Assembly: GCA_934589835.1 (NCBI GenBank)
Contig: CAKTOK010000016.1
Span: 1-30,348, forward strand
DNA length: 30,348 nucleotides
DNA from: an uncultured Oscillospiraceae bacterium
GTDB lineage: Bacteria > Bacillota > Clostridia > Oscillospirales > Oscillospiraceae
Direction: 5' to 3'
This document shows positions 1-7,415 of the stretch, one piece after another. The notes below the pieces were generated by a model. That model had not been told where the DNA came from, ran no database searches, and saw only the letters and a program-made list of their open reading frames with translations. Numbering within the stretch: the first letter of the stretch is position 1; every line of letters starts with the position of its first letter. The translations under genes and the position numbers were made by a program.

Positions 1-663
1 AGCGAGAGCGGCGACCCGATCCTGCTGTTCGTCTCCAACGATCTGGGGACTGTCCCCACCGATACCACGGAGCTGCTCTTGACCGACAGCCACCCCGATA
101 CCCTGAGCTGGTATCCCATCCCCGGAATCGTGGCGCTGCCCTACGACTCCGAGAACGAACGGAGGCTGGCCTACGACTTCACCTTTTACTCGCAGGAGGG
201 GAACGACGGCTTCGGCAGCGACATCGGCTGGACGTGTCCCTCCGGCTCCCAACTGACGCAGGAGGTATGGGCGTGGCAGGGCAATACGGATAAACCCGTT
301 CTGGCCACTCTGGAGCTGAATGCCAACAGCAGTCAGGAGGACGATTGGGGTGCGGCGACCTTCACCTGGTGGTACGAAAGTGACTTCGTCACGCCGGAGG
401 AGGTCTATACAGGCGACTGGGGGCTGACCGGCGAGGGGGAATACTCCGGCGTGATAAGGCTGGATCTGACCCGCACCGGCGGCAAGAGATACACGCCCGG
501 CGAGACGGAACGGATCATCCACGACAGCTTCATCGTGCAGGTCCCCATGGCCTTTGCGGACTACACCTATCTGTCCATCGACAAGGGAGAGCACGGCTCC
601 TATCTGCCCGTTCAGATGGAGCCGGATACGGTGCTCTACTTCTACCCCAGTTGGGGTGCCTAA
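1..663 (+). CDS. Unrecognised protein, C-terminal part (5' end outside window)
   Basis: The frame is open from the first base of the window to TAA at 661-663, giving at least 220 residues. A TTG at position 79 is an internal codon, not a supported start, because the frame continues upstream and no ribosome binding site precedes it. The visible part is acidic and rich in Trp, Tyr, Asp and Gly, with alternating hydrophobic stretches that suggest a beta-rich, probably extracytoplasmic domain. I see no membrane segment, no cysteine cluster and no catalytic motif I can name. It ends in a Tyr-Pro-Ser-Trp-Gly-Ala tail and is followed directly by a strong terminator, so it is the last gene of its transcript. 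The function is unknown; the missing N-terminus probably holds any signal peptide or named domain. Confidence 0.75.
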   Translation, partial: SESGDPILLFVSNDLGTVPTDTTELLLTDSHPDTLSWYPIPGIVALPYDSENERRLAYDFTFYSQEGNDGFGSDIGWTCPSGSQLTQEVWAWQGNTDKPVLATLELNANSSQEDDWGAATFTWWYESDFVTPEEVYTGDWGLTGEGEYSGVIRLDLTRTGGKRYTPGETERIIHDSFIVQVPMAFADYTYLSIDKGEHGSYLPVQMEPDTVLYFYPSWGA

Positions 664-688
664 GCGTGTGCGGCGCTGTCATAGCATA

Positions 689-737
689 GATAGAGTCTGC
701 CTGCATTGATAGAGAGCGGGCAGACTCTATCCCTTTT
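689..737 (+). terminator. Intrinsic terminator after the first gene
   Basis: A 13-base stem (689-701 with 718-731, GATAGAGTCTGCC pairing to GGCAGACTCTATC) is followed by CCTTTTT. It lies 26 bases after the stop at 663, in the orientation that ends the plus-strand gene. Confidence 0.85.
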
Positions 738-740
738 TGG

Positions 741-961
741 TAAATGAAAAATTCCGGCGTTCCGCTGTGCCGGAAGGATGAGCTGCTCTGATTTTACTGT
801 TATTTTACGCAGCGTGTGTCGCGCAATTTCCAGACCGGGGCGAACGCTGCCGAGGCGATTCTGGTATTCCGCGCGCCGGAGGAACTGCCGCAGAGGGAGG
901 CTGCCAACGCAGAATCAGGAATACGCAGACACGTTTGCGGATGATAAGAAGCAGAAGGCAT
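741..961. other. Gene-free stretch with possible decayed coding remnant
   Basis: Between the terminator at 737 and the hairpins at 962-1030 no open frame has a ribosome binding site or a family resemblance. A plus-strand frame from about 842 reads NAAEAILVFRAPEELPQREA and then runs out, while a second plus frame ends in EYADTFADDKKQKA and TAA at 961-963. Joining them needs a frameshift, so this could be the degraded 3' end of an old gene. Nothing confirms it. Confidence 0.2.
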
Positions 962-1030
962 AAAAAGGCAGCCGCCTGAAGCGGCTGCCTGAAATGGCAA
1001 TACGGCTGAAACCACCAGCAGGCTGGTGGT
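962..1030 (-). terminator. Tandem hairpin terminator of the EamA transporter gene
   Basis: Two hairpins follow the minus-strand stop at 1032. The first pairs ACCACCAGC (1011-1019) with GCTGGTGGT (1022-1030), a tight loop immediately after the stop codon. The second pairs GGCAGCCGC (967-975) with GCGGCTGCC (981-989) and on the minus strand runs into TTTTTA (961-966). The second is the canonical intrinsic terminator; the first may be a stabilising 3' hairpin. Confidence 0.75.
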
Positions 1031-1031
1031 T

Positions 1032-1940
1032 TTATGCATCGTACAGACCCAGAATGACGATACCGGCCACCACCAGCGCGATCATGGCGTAGTGCTTCCA
1101 GCTCAGCTTTTCCTTGAGGAACAGACGGCTCCACAGCACGGAGGCCACACAGTAGGCGGAGATGATGGGCGCGGCCAGCGCCACATGGGCCGTGTCGGCC
1201 AGCGCGTAGATGTAGGCGAACTGGCCGGCTGTCTCGCAGACGGCGCCCACGTACTTGGGACCCTCCCGCTTGGGGACGAGCTTGCTCTTTTTGATGAGCA
1301 CCACATAGATGAAGCACACGATGGCGGCCAGCAGGAACGTCAGCTCATAGGCGCAGTTGGCGCTGTCCTCGTTCAGCGTCTCCAGCACGCGGCTGTCGGC
1401 GAAGGTGCCCAGCGCGTCCAGCAGACAGTAGACCACCGGCAGCGCCAGCGCCAGCACGGACTTGGCGTAGCGATGGTTGCTGGCCTCCTGCCGGGCGGCC
1501 CGCAGGTCGTCGTCCTCCCGGGCCTCCACGATGCCGAGGCCGATGACGCCGACGCAGACCAGCGCCGTGGCGACCAGCTGTGCGGGTACCAGATCGCCCA
1601 GACCGCCGGTGGCCAGCGCCAGCACCGCCACCAGCGCGCCGGAGGAGTTGCAGATGGGGGAGGAGATGGACAGCTCGATGTACCGCAGGCCGATGTAGCC
1701 GATGGTCATGGAGCTGATGTACAGAAGGGACACCGGCAGGTAGGTGAGGATGATGCTGCCGCTGATCTCCGTGCCGTTGATGAAGATTTCGTAGGCCGCG
1801 TGGAGGCCCATCACAAGGCCCACGGCCATGACCATCTTGAGATGGCTGTACTTATCGTCCGCATCCTGACAGCCGATCTTGCTGAACAGGTCAGAGCCGC
1901 TCCAGCAGATCAGAGCGATGAGGGAAAACCAAAACCACAT
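1032..1940 (-). CDS. EamA/DMT-superfamily membrane transporter
   Basis: This 302-residue, strongly hydrophobic protein has about ten predicted membrane segments in two halves of five. It begins with MWFWFSLIALICWSGSDLFSK and ends with a final helix before LGLYDA. The layout fits EamA drug/metabolite transporters. The C-terminal half holds the typical pattern of a helix full of Ala/Ser (ALAAPIISAYCVASVLW) followed by the short basic loop LFLKEKLSWKHY and a last helix. The start is well supported by AAGGAG about 8 bases upstream. It lies 117 bases after the PLP-enzyme gene on the same strand and may be transcribed with it. The substrate cannot be told from sequence; members export metabolites, amino acids or drugs. 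Confidence is high for the family and none for the substrate. Confidence 0.85.
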   Translation of the reverse strand: MWFWFSLIALICWSGSDLFSKIGCQDADDKYSHLKMVMAVGLVMGLHAAYEIFINGTEISGSIILTYLPVSLLYISSMTIGYIGLRYIELSISSPICNSSGALVAVLALATGGLGDLVPAQLVATALVCVGVIGLGIVEAREDDDLRAARQEASNHRYAKSVLALALPVVYCLLDALGTFADSRVLETLNEDSANCAYELTFLLAAIVCFIYVVLIKKSKLVPKREGPKYVGAVCETAGQFAYIYALADTAHVALAAPIISAYCVASVLWSRLFLKEKLSWKHYAMIALVVAGIVILGLYDA

Positions 1941-1955
1941 AATATTCTCCTTTTT

Positions 1956-2057
1956 AGTTTACATAAGATTTATATTTCGGGAGAATACAGCGGGTGGCGG
2001 ACGCCGTCGAAAAGGGTGGTTAGGGAGAAGCATAGATACCTCTGCAAGTTTACATAA
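1956..2057. repeat. Pair of 11-base direct repeats AGTTTACATAA
   Basis: AGTTTACATAA occurs at 1956-1966, next to the ribosome binding site of the EamA gene, and again at 2047-2057, next to the stop of the PLP-enzyme gene. The starts are 91 bases apart. The 80 bases between them contain no gene and no clear terminal inverted repeat. They could be paired binding sites or a footprint of a small insertion. Confidence 0.4.
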
Positions 2058-3332
2058 TTAGAGTGAGATGAGGCCGGCATCCAGCATTTTCTGAAGGCTC
2101 ATGAGGATGCCCAGCTTGGCGTGATACCACGTCAGGCCGCCCTGAAAATATACGGCGTAGGGCGGGCGGATGGGGCCGTCGGCGGAGAGCTCGATGGAGC
2201 TGCCCTGCACGAAGGCGCCGGCGGCCATAATGACCTCGCTGTCGTAGCCGGGCATAGCCCACGGCTCCGGCGTCACATAGCTGTCCACCGGTGCGGCGGA
2301 CTGGATGCCCTTGCAGAAGGCCACCATGCCCTCGCGGCTGCCCAGCTCCACGGCCTGAATGATGTCGTGACGCGTCTCGGCAGCGGAGGGGATCACGTGA
2401 AAGCCCAGCTTTTCGTAGCAGGCGGCAGCGAACACCGCGCCCTTTACGGCGGCGGACACCACGGTGGGAGCCAGGAAAAAGCCCTGATACAGCTGGGTCA
2501 GCAGGCCCAGATTGGCGCCCACCTCTCGGCCAAGGCCGGGGGCGGACAGGCGGCGGGCGCAGCGGTCGATGAGGTCGGCCCTGCCGCAGACGTAGCCGCC
2601 GGTGGGGGCCAGACCGCCGCCGGGGTTTTTGATGAGGCTGCCCACGATCATATCCGCGCCCACATTGGAGGGCTCGGTCAGCTCGGTGAACTCTCCGTAG
2701 CAGTTGTCCACCATGCAGATCACGTCCGGCTTGCACTGCTTGCAGAAGGCGATCAGCTCACCGATCTGGGCCACGGAAAAGCTGGGTCTGGTGGCATAGC
2801 CCTTGGAGCGCTGGATGGTGATGAGCTTCGTGCGGGGGCCGATGGCGGCGCGGATGCCGTCATAATCGAAGGCCCCATCCGGCAGCAGATCCACCTGCCG
2901 GTAGGAGACGCCGTACTCCTTCAGAGAGCCGGCGGAGGGGCGGATGCCGATGACCTCCTCCAGCGTGTCGTAGGGGCCGCCCACGGGGCTGAGAAGCTCG
3001 TCGCCGGGCAGAAGATTGGCGCCCAGCGCCAGTGCCAGCGCGTGGGTGCCGCAGGTGATCTGGGGGCGGACCAGCGCGGCCTCGGTGCCGAAGCAGTCGG
3101 CGTAGACCCGCTCCAGCGTGTCGCGGCCCTCGTCGTTGTAGCCGTAGCCGGAGGAGAGGTTGAAGTGGTTGGCGGCCAGACGGTTCCTCTGCATGGCGGC
3201 GATGACCTTCATCTGGTTGGCCTCGGCGATGGCGTCGATGGCGGCGAAGCGGTCCCGCAGACCGGTGAGGATACCCTCGCCGTAGGCGAGGACAGCATCG
3301 CTGATGCCCAGCGCTTTGTATTGTGCAGTCAT
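2058..3332 (-). CDS. PLP-dependent methionine gamma-lyase family protein (aluminium-resistance type)
   Basis: The product is 424 residues, normal for this fold-type I PLP family (Pfam Met_gamma_lyase, often labelled aluminium resistance protein). The cofactor lysine is most likely K235 in GSLIKNPGGG. It is preceded by the aspartate-containing strand VICMVDNCYGEF (about 204-215), where the Asp would contact the pyridine nitrogen. Near the N-terminus NLSSGYGYNDEGRDTLE and QITCGTHALALAL are typical family segments that bind the cofactor phosphate. The start ATG follows GAGGTATCGAAT, and that ribosome binding site overlaps the TGA of the upstream gene at 3343, so the two are translationally coupled. 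The true reaction of this subgroup is not settled; a role in sulfur or amino-acid metabolism is family inference. Confidence 0.85.
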   Translation of the reverse strand: MTAQYKALGISDAVLAYGEGILTGLRDRFAAIDAIAEANQMKVIAAMQRNRLAANHFNLSSGYGYNDEGRDTLERVYADCFGTEAALVRPQITCGTHALALALGANLLPGDELLSPVGGPYDTLEEVIGIRPSAGSLKEYGVSYRQVDLLPDGAFDYDGIRAAIGPRTKLITIQRSKGYATRPSFSVAQIGELIAFCKQCKPDVICMVDNCYGEFTELTEPSNVGADMIVGSLIKNPGGGLAPTGGYVCGRADLIDRCARRLSAPGLGREVGANLGLLTQLYQGFFLAPTVVSAAVKGAVFAAACYEKLGFHVIPSAAETRHDIIQAVELGSREGMVAFCKGIQSAAPVDSYVTPEPWAMPGYDSEVIMAAGAFVQGSSIELSADGPIRPPYAVYFQGGLTWYHAKLGILMSLQKMLDAGLISL

Positions 3333-3342
3333 ATTCGATACC

Positions 3343-4083
3343 TCAGTTGGGGAATTTCACGCCGTTCAGGCGCATGATGAGACGGATAGGGTAGTCCCGA
3401 TCCAGATAGTTTTTTTCGAACCACGCATAGGTGGCGATGGGGACATGGACCAGCTCCGGCGCTTCGCAGCGCAGGGCCTCGAAGGTCTTTTGGTCGCCGC
3501 TGAGCAGCGCGGCCACCACATCCAGACGGCCCTCGTCCGCCAGACGCAGCAGGACGTGGTCCATGACGCCGGCGCAGCCCAGCTCCTCCTCAGAGGCGTA
3601 CAGCTCACGGCGGCCCAGCCAGTAGAGGAACTCCTCGGGGTCCAGATCCAGCTTGGTGGTGATCTGGCTGAGCTTGAAGAACTCCCTGCGGTCCATGCGC
3701 TTCAGCACGTCGATGAGGTACTGCACCAGCCCATCGTCCATGGCGATGCAGTCCAGAAACACCTCGAAGGCGTGCTTGTTGGCGTCGGGGTCCGGCGACG
3801 GCTGGCGGGGCTGGGACGGCGGGGCGTCAGGAGTTTGGAGCAATACCTGAAGGCCGGCCAGACCATCGTCTCCGGTGAAGATGTCGTCCGGCAGGACCGT
3901 GCCGTCCTGCGCGGCGCAGGCGCGGACAAAGGCCGCCATGCCCATAGCTTGCAGCTGCCGGCCCAGCGACTGGATGCGGGCGGCCTCGTCGCCGCCCTCC
4001 GGCAGGGTGATACCCTCCGGCGCAGGGCGTTTGCCCTCCCACAGCTCTGTCATGTATTGCAGGTAATAGTCCATCAGGGTCAT
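3343..4083 (-). CDS. Hypothetical soluble protein, first gene of the PLP-enzyme operon
   Basis: I do not recognise this protein of 246 residues. The frame extends to an ATG at 4137, but that codon lies inside a good promoter. The ATG at 4083 has GAGGG 6 bases upstream and gives MTLMDYYLQYMTEL, so I use 4083. The protein is acidic and mostly helical, with a Pro/Ser/Asp-rich linker at about residues 84-101 that separates an N-terminal part from a helical C-terminal domain rich in Leu and Asp. There is no signal peptide or membrane segment, and no metal- or nucleotide-binding motif. The C-terminus (FEKNYLDRDYPIRLIMRLNG) is well ordered in character. Its stop is 10 bases from the PLP-enzyme start, suggesting a linked function, which I cannot name. 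Confidence 0.7.
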   Translation of the reverse strand: MTLMDYYLQYMTELWEGKRPAPEGITLPEGGDEAARIQSLGRQLQAMGMAAFVRACAAQDGTVLPDDIFTGDDGLAGLQVLLQTPDAPPSQPRQPSPDPDANKHAFEVFLDCIAMDDGLVQYLIDVLKRMDRREFFKLSQITTKLDLDPEEFLYWLGRRELYASEEELGCAGVMDHVLLRLADEGRLDVVAALLSGDQKTFEALRCEAPELVHVPIATYAWFEKNYLDRDYPIRLIMRLNGVKFPN

Positions 4084-4108
4084 AAGATCCCTCGCTTTCC
4101 AACGACAT

Positions 4109-4137
4109 ATCTTATCATACAGAGGTTGCCAATGCAA
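4109..4137 (-). promoter_or_regulatory. Sigma-A type promoter for the minus-strand operon
   Basis: Reading the minus strand, TTGCAT (4132-4137) is separated by 17 bases from TAAGAT (4109-4114). The predicted transcript starts near 4102 and reaches the ATG at 4083 with a leader of about 20 bases. It overlaps the divergent promoter for the dihydrouridine synthase gene. Confidence 0.6.
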
Positions 4138-4154
4138 GGGATATCGTATATGAT
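4126..4154 (+). promoter_or_regulatory. Sigma-A type promoter for the dihydrouridine synthase gene
   Basis: TTGCCA (4126-4131) is 17 bases from TATGAT (4149-4154). Transcription would start near 4161, just before AAGGAG at 4162-4167. This very short leader is the weak point of the assignment. The -35 elements of the two divergent promoters lie back to back. Confidence 0.5.
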
Positions 4155-4176
4155 GAAGGAAAAGGAGAGGATGCGG

Positions 4177-5130
4177 ATGGATAAGCTGTATGCCGCGCCC
4201 ATGGAGGGGCTGACCACCTATCTATGGCGCAGGGCCCAGCGGGACATTTTCGGCGGCGTGGACAAGTACTTTACGCCGTTTCTGTCCCCCAACGGAAATC
4301 TGGCGTTCCAGCAGAAGGAGCTGGATGAGGTGTCGCAGGGAGAGACGGACACGGTTCCCCAGCTGCTGACCAATCAGGGGGCGCACTTCCTGTGGGCAGC
4401 GCGGGTGCTGCGGGACATGGGGTATGGGGAGATCAACTTCAATCTGGGCTGTCCCTCCGGCACTGTCGCCGCCAAGCACAAGGGGGCGGGGCTGCTGGCC
4501 TATCCGCAGGAGCTGACACAGTGTCTGGACGAGATCTACGGCGGACTGCCGGAGCTGCGGATATCGCTGAAGACCCGCATCGGGCGGAGCAGCGCGGCGG
4601 AGTGGCCGGCGCTGCTGGCGATCTACGGCCGCTATCCTGCGGCGGAGCTGATCGTCCATCCCCGTGTGCAGAAGCAGTTCTACAAGGGGACTGTGGACCG
4701 CGGGGCCTTCGAGCTGGCGCTGGAGCAATGGCAGGGGCCGCTGGTGTACAACGGCGATCTGTTCACGGCGGCGGATGTGGAGGCCTTCTGCCGCCGATAC
4801 CCCCAGGTGCAGGCGGTGATGCTGGGGCGGGGGCTGGCAGCCGATCCGGCGCTGGCCCGACGGCTGCGGGGCGGCGCCCCGGCCTCCCGGCAGGAGCTGA
4901 CGGCGTTCCATGACCGGCTGCTGGCGGACTACCGGCAGCGGCTGTCCGGCGACACGCCGGTGCTGCACCGGATGCGGGAGCTGTGGAGCTATCTGGGCGG
5001 CAGCTTTGACGGCGGGGAGCGGGAGCGGAAGACCATCCGCAAGGCCCGCACGCTGGCGGAGTACGACGCGGCGGCCCAGCGGCTGCTGCGGGACTGCCCG
5101 CTGCGGGAAGCCGCAGTGGTCGAGAGATAA
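4177..5130 (+). CDS. dus: tRNA-dihydrouridine synthase family protein
   Basis: This is a 317-residue flavoprotein that reduces specific uridines in tRNA to dihydrouridine using NADPH. It starts with YAAPMEGLT, the FMN-binding first strand of the TIM barrel. INFNLGCPSG holds the catalytic cysteine C92, which protonates the uracil ring. LKTRIG (K132), VHPR (H161), YNGD (192-194) and MLGRG (215-219) are the remaining FMN and phosphate-binding elements in the usual order. The C-terminal helical part from about residue 235 is the tRNA-binding domain. ATG 4177 is chosen because AAGGAG sits 9 bases before it, whereas ATG 4171 would have almost no spacing. The frame is open upstream of 4177 but runs antisense to the neighbouring gene there. 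Which tRNA position is modified cannot be told. Confidence 0.92.
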   Translation: MDKLYAAPMEGLTTYLWRRAQRDIFGGVDKYFTPFLSPNGNLAFQQKELDEVSQGETDTVPQLLTNQGAHFLWAARVLRDMGYGEINFNLGCPSGTVAAKHKGAGLLAYPQELTQCLDEIYGGLPELRISLKTRIGRSSAAEWPALLAIYGRYPAAELIVHPRVQKQFYKGTVDRGAFELALEQWQGPLVYNGDLFTAADVEAFCRRYPQVQAVMLGRGLAADPALARRLRGGAPASRQELTAFHDRLLADYRQRLSGDTPVLHRMRELWSYLGGSFDGGERERKTIRKARTLAEYDAAAQRLLRDCPLREAAVVER

Positions 5131-5135
5131 AAAGG

Positions 5136-5173
5136 GTTCCTCTGCACCGCGGCGGCGCAGAGGAACTCTTTCT
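5136..5173. terminator. Shared bidirectional terminator between convergent genes
   Basis: GTTCCTCTGC (5136-5145) pairs with GCAGAGGAAC (5157-5166) around an 11-base GC-rich loop. The plus strand continues TCTTTCT and the minus strand continues CCTTTTT. It serves both the dihydrouridine synthase gene and the 3D-domain gene whose stop is at 5172. Confidence 0.85.
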
Positions 5174-6485
5174 ATGCCTTTTTGTCCAGAATATACACGG
5201 TGACGTTGCGGCGGCCCCAGCTGCGGCAGTCCGCGTAGGTGGGGAACCACAGGTCCACGATGTTGCCCTTGATGGCGCCGCCGCAGTCCAGTGCGGTGCC
5301 CATGCCGTAGACACGGCTGCCGTTGGCAGTCTGGATGAACATCTTGGTGTAGTAGGGGATCGCCTTAGGGTCCACGGCGATGGTGCCGATGCCCACGCTG
5401 GCGCCCACGGCAGTGGTCCAGGCCGCGCCGCCGTCGCCGCCGCTGTAATAGGCGGTGGAGTTGCAGGCCATGACCTTGGAGTAGGTCATGGTGGCGCCGG
5501 ACTTGAAGTAGAGGATGCCGCCCTCGCCTTCACCGTAGGGGACCACCTTCTCGATGGTGTCGTCCCGCTCCACCTCGTAGACGCGGGTGCCGTAGCGCAC
5601 CAGCTCGTTGTGGGAGGTGTCGTGGCTGGCGCCCACATAGCGGGTGGACACCACCTCGCCGCGGACCACCGTATCCTCGTATGTCTCCACGATCTGGCCG
5701 GAGACGCCCCTGCGGATGATCTCCTCCGTGCCCTTGTCCATCAGGGGATCGGGGGTGCGCTCAATGTCGTAATCCGTCTCCACGGTCACAAAATGCTGAT
5801 AGGTCAGGGTGCTGCTGATGCGGATGGACAGATCCTCGCCGGTGAGAGTCAGCTCCACCATCTCCTCGCTGCCCAGCCGGATGCCGCAGCGCTCCAGAAA
5901 GACCGGCAGGCGCTCGGCCTCGGAGACGGCGGTGAAGACGTCACCGTTATGGCTCACGGTGACGGTGCGGCCCGGGGTGAGGATATACTGCATGGCGTGG
6001 CTGCCGCCCAGACTGCGCCGCAGCGACAGATAGTCGCGGTCCAGCTCCGCCGTGTCCTGCGTCACCACCTGGGGGCCGTTCTTGTCCACCAGAATGCAGA
6101 TGGCATCCAGCGTGGGAGTGGCGGGGGTCAGTGACACGCCCACGAAAAGAGCGGCCGTCAGGGCGGCCATGGCGGTGAGCCGCACCAGCCAGTTGTCCCG
6201 CAGCGCCGCAGCAAAGCCGGTCAGCACCGGCGCGCGGAAAAGGGCGCGGATACCGGCAACAAAGCGGGAGCGGAGAAAGTCATGATACATCTGTTTTTGG
6301 TCGGTGACCACAGCGTCCCACGTCCATGCCAGCCAGTAACCCACGGCGCGGACGCCGCGGCGCACAAGGCGCGCAAGACCGTAGGGGGCGTCGTGGATGG
6401 CTTGGCACACGGAGACGGGGTCCAGCTTCGGGCGGTGGGGCGCAGGGGCCATCCGGCGCCCGCCGACGGTTTCGATTCGTTCCAT
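5172..6485 (-). CDS. YabE-like cell-wall protein: membrane anchor, DUF348, G5 and 3D domains
   Basis: The product is 437 residues. A cytoplasmic N-terminal part of about 100 residues rich in Arg and Pro leads to a single membrane segment (about 102-120, LTAMAALTAALFVGVSL). The exported part has DUF348-like ubiquitin-fold modules, a G5 domain (about 235-330) and a C-terminal 3D domain (about 335-437). In the 3D domain ALDCGGAIKGNIVDLWF carries the conserved acidic residues that give the fold its name. Proteins of this build (YabE, YuiC, Rpf/Sps-like) are thought to cleave or bind peptidoglycan. ATG 6485 is preferred because GCGAGG lies 5 bases before it, while ATG 6515 has none. The long cytoplasmic N-terminus is unusual for the family. 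Confidence 0.85.
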   Translation of the reverse strand: MERIETVGGRRMAPAPHRPKLDPVSVCQAIHDAPYGLARLVRRGVRAVGYWLAWTWDAVVTDQKQMYHDFLRSRFVAGIRALFRAPVLTGFAAALRDNWLVRLTAMAALTAALFVGVSLTPATPTLDAICILVDKNGPQVVTQDTAELDRDYLSLRRSLGGSHAMQYILTPGRTVTVSHNGDVFTAVSEAERLPVFLERCGIRLGSEEMVELTLTGEDLSIRISSTLTYQHFVTVETDYDIERTPDPLMDKGTEEIIRRGVSGQIVETYEDTVVRGEVVSTRYVGASHDTSHNELVRYGTRVYEVERDDTIEKVVPYGEGEGGILYFKSGATMTYSKVMACNSTAYYSGGDGGAAWTTAVGASVGIGTIAVDPKAIPYYTKMFIQTANGSRVYGMGTALDCGGAIKGNIVDLWFPTYADCRSWGRRNVTVYILDKKA

Positions 6486-6552
6486 AGTACCTCGCAGTAT
6501 GGCCGCCCGTCCCATGTCTTAAACAGGGAGGAAGCGGGATTTGCAATAATTT

Positions 6553-6566
6553 GTAACTTTTGTTAC
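6553..6566. promoter_or_regulatory. Inverted repeat in the leader of the 3D-domain gene
   Basis: GTAAC and GTTAC flank TTTT at 6553-6566, about 13-26 bases downstream of the predicted minus-strand transcription start. It could be an operator. It does not match the WalR box, which needs direct TGTWAH repeats with 5 bases between. Confidence 0.3.
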
Positions 6567-6585
6567 CAAACAGAAATACTTGTGG

Positions 6586-6614
6586 AGTATAGCACCATCT
6601 GCCTTTTTTGTCAA
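6586..6614 (-). promoter_or_regulatory. Consensus promoter for the 3D-domain gene
   Basis: On the minus strand TTGACA (6609-6614) and TATACT (6586-6591) are exactly 17 bases apart, with a TGC extension before the -10. Transcription would start near 6579, leaving a leader of about 95 bases before the ATG at 6485. Confidence 0.8.
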
Positions 6615-6654
6615 GTTTTCCCTGAATTTTTGGCGATTTACCCCGTTTTTTCCG

Positions 6655-6683
6655 TTGCGTGAGGCGGTTTGCCGTGCTATGAT
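6655..6683 (+). promoter_or_regulatory. Promoter for yqeC
   Basis: TTGCGT (6655-6660) and TATGAT (6678-6683) are 17 bases apart with a TGC extension. Transcription would start near 6690, immediately before GGAGGTGA at 6693-6700. Confidence 0.55.
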
Positions 6684-6706
6684 GGGGAAAAGGGAGGTGA
6701 GGCGGT

Positions 6707-7369
6707 TTGAAGGAGCTGCGGGAGCTGCTGGGCGTCACGCGGGGCGTGACGGCGGTCATCGGCAGCGGTGGAAAGACCAGCCTTCTGTACCGGCTGGCAG
6801 AGGAGCTGCGGCCCTGCGGAACGGTGCTGCTGGCCACCACTACCCACATCATGCGGCCGCCCCAGTACCCCTTTGCGGAGACGGCGACGCAGCTGCGGGC
6901 AGCGCTGGCAGCGGAGGGCGCGGCCTGCGCGGGCAGCTATACGCCGGAGGGAAAGCTGACGGCCCCCGCCTTTGACGGCTGGGAGCAGGCAGCGGACTTT
7001 GTGCTGGTGGAGGCGGACGGCTCCAAGCGCCTGCCCGCCAAGGCTCACGAGGCATGGGAACCGGTGCTGCCGCCCCAGCGGGGACGGACCATCTGCGTGC
7101 TGGGGGCATCGGCCTTCGGGCAGCCCATCCGGCAGGCGGCCCACCGGCCCGCCCTGTTTGCCCAGCTGGCGGGAGCGCCATGGTCGGCGTCCATTACGCC
7201 GGAGATGGCGGCGCGAGTTATCCGCAGGGAGGGATTCGCAGATATTATTTATGTCAACCAAGTGGACGAGCTGGAGCCGCCGCCGAGTTGGGCGGAGGAA
7301 TTCCGTAAGGAGGCGGGAATACCTGTTGTGATTGGCTCTTTGCAGAGAAAGCGTTGGAAGCGCCTATGA
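6707..7369 (+). CDS. yqeC: YqeC family protein (selenium-dependent molybdenum hydroxylase accessory factor)
   Basis: The 220-residue product has the family's P-loop-like GSGGKTS at 19-25, followed by LLATTTHI (41-48), which would sit near the nucleotide phosphates. VEADGSKRLPAKAHEAWEPVLP (101-122) is the hallmark motif. Family knowledge links YqeC to maturation of selenium-dependent xanthine dehydrogenase and purine hydroxylase, alongside YqeB and SelD. It starts at TTG 6707 with GGAGGTGA 6 bases upstream. The gene stands alone between two minus-strand genes with its own promoter and terminator. Its likely partner pathway is the purine locus at the right end of the window, but the hydroxylase genes are not in view. 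The exact chemistry of YqeC is not established. Confidence 0.85.
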   Translation: MKELRELLGVTRGVTAVIGSGGKTSLLYRLAEELRPCGTVLLATTTHIMRPPQYPFAETATQLRAALAAEGAACAGSYTPEGKLTAPAFDGWEQAADFVLVEADGSKRLPAKAHEAWEPVLPPQRGRTICVLGASAFGQPIRQAAHRPALFAQLAGAPWSASITPEMAARVIRREGFADIIYVNQVDELEPPPSWAEEFRKEAGIPVVIGSLQRKRWKRL

Positions 7370-7370
7370 A

Positions 7371-7402
7371 AAAAGGACGTATGCATGAGCATACGTCCTT
7401 TT
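7371..7402. terminator. Perfect bidirectional terminator between yqeC and rsmA
   Basis: AAAAGGACGTATGC (7371-7384) pairs perfectly with GCATACGTCCTTTT (7389-7402) around the loop ATGA. The flanking A and T runs make it work in both directions for the convergent genes yqeC and rsmA. Confidence 0.9.
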
Positions 7403-7415
7403 GCGTTATGTGAAC

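Noticed and set aside
778..963. A 61-codon plus-strand frame after the first terminator
   Set aside because: No usable ribosome binding site or promoter, an Arg-rich composition typical of a wrong frame, and it follows a terminator. At most a remnant.
6553..6566. WalR box in front of the 3D-domain gene
   Set aside because: WalR needs two direct TGTWAH repeats with 5 bases between; here the sequence is an inverted repeat with the half-sites only 3 bases apart when read as direct repeats.
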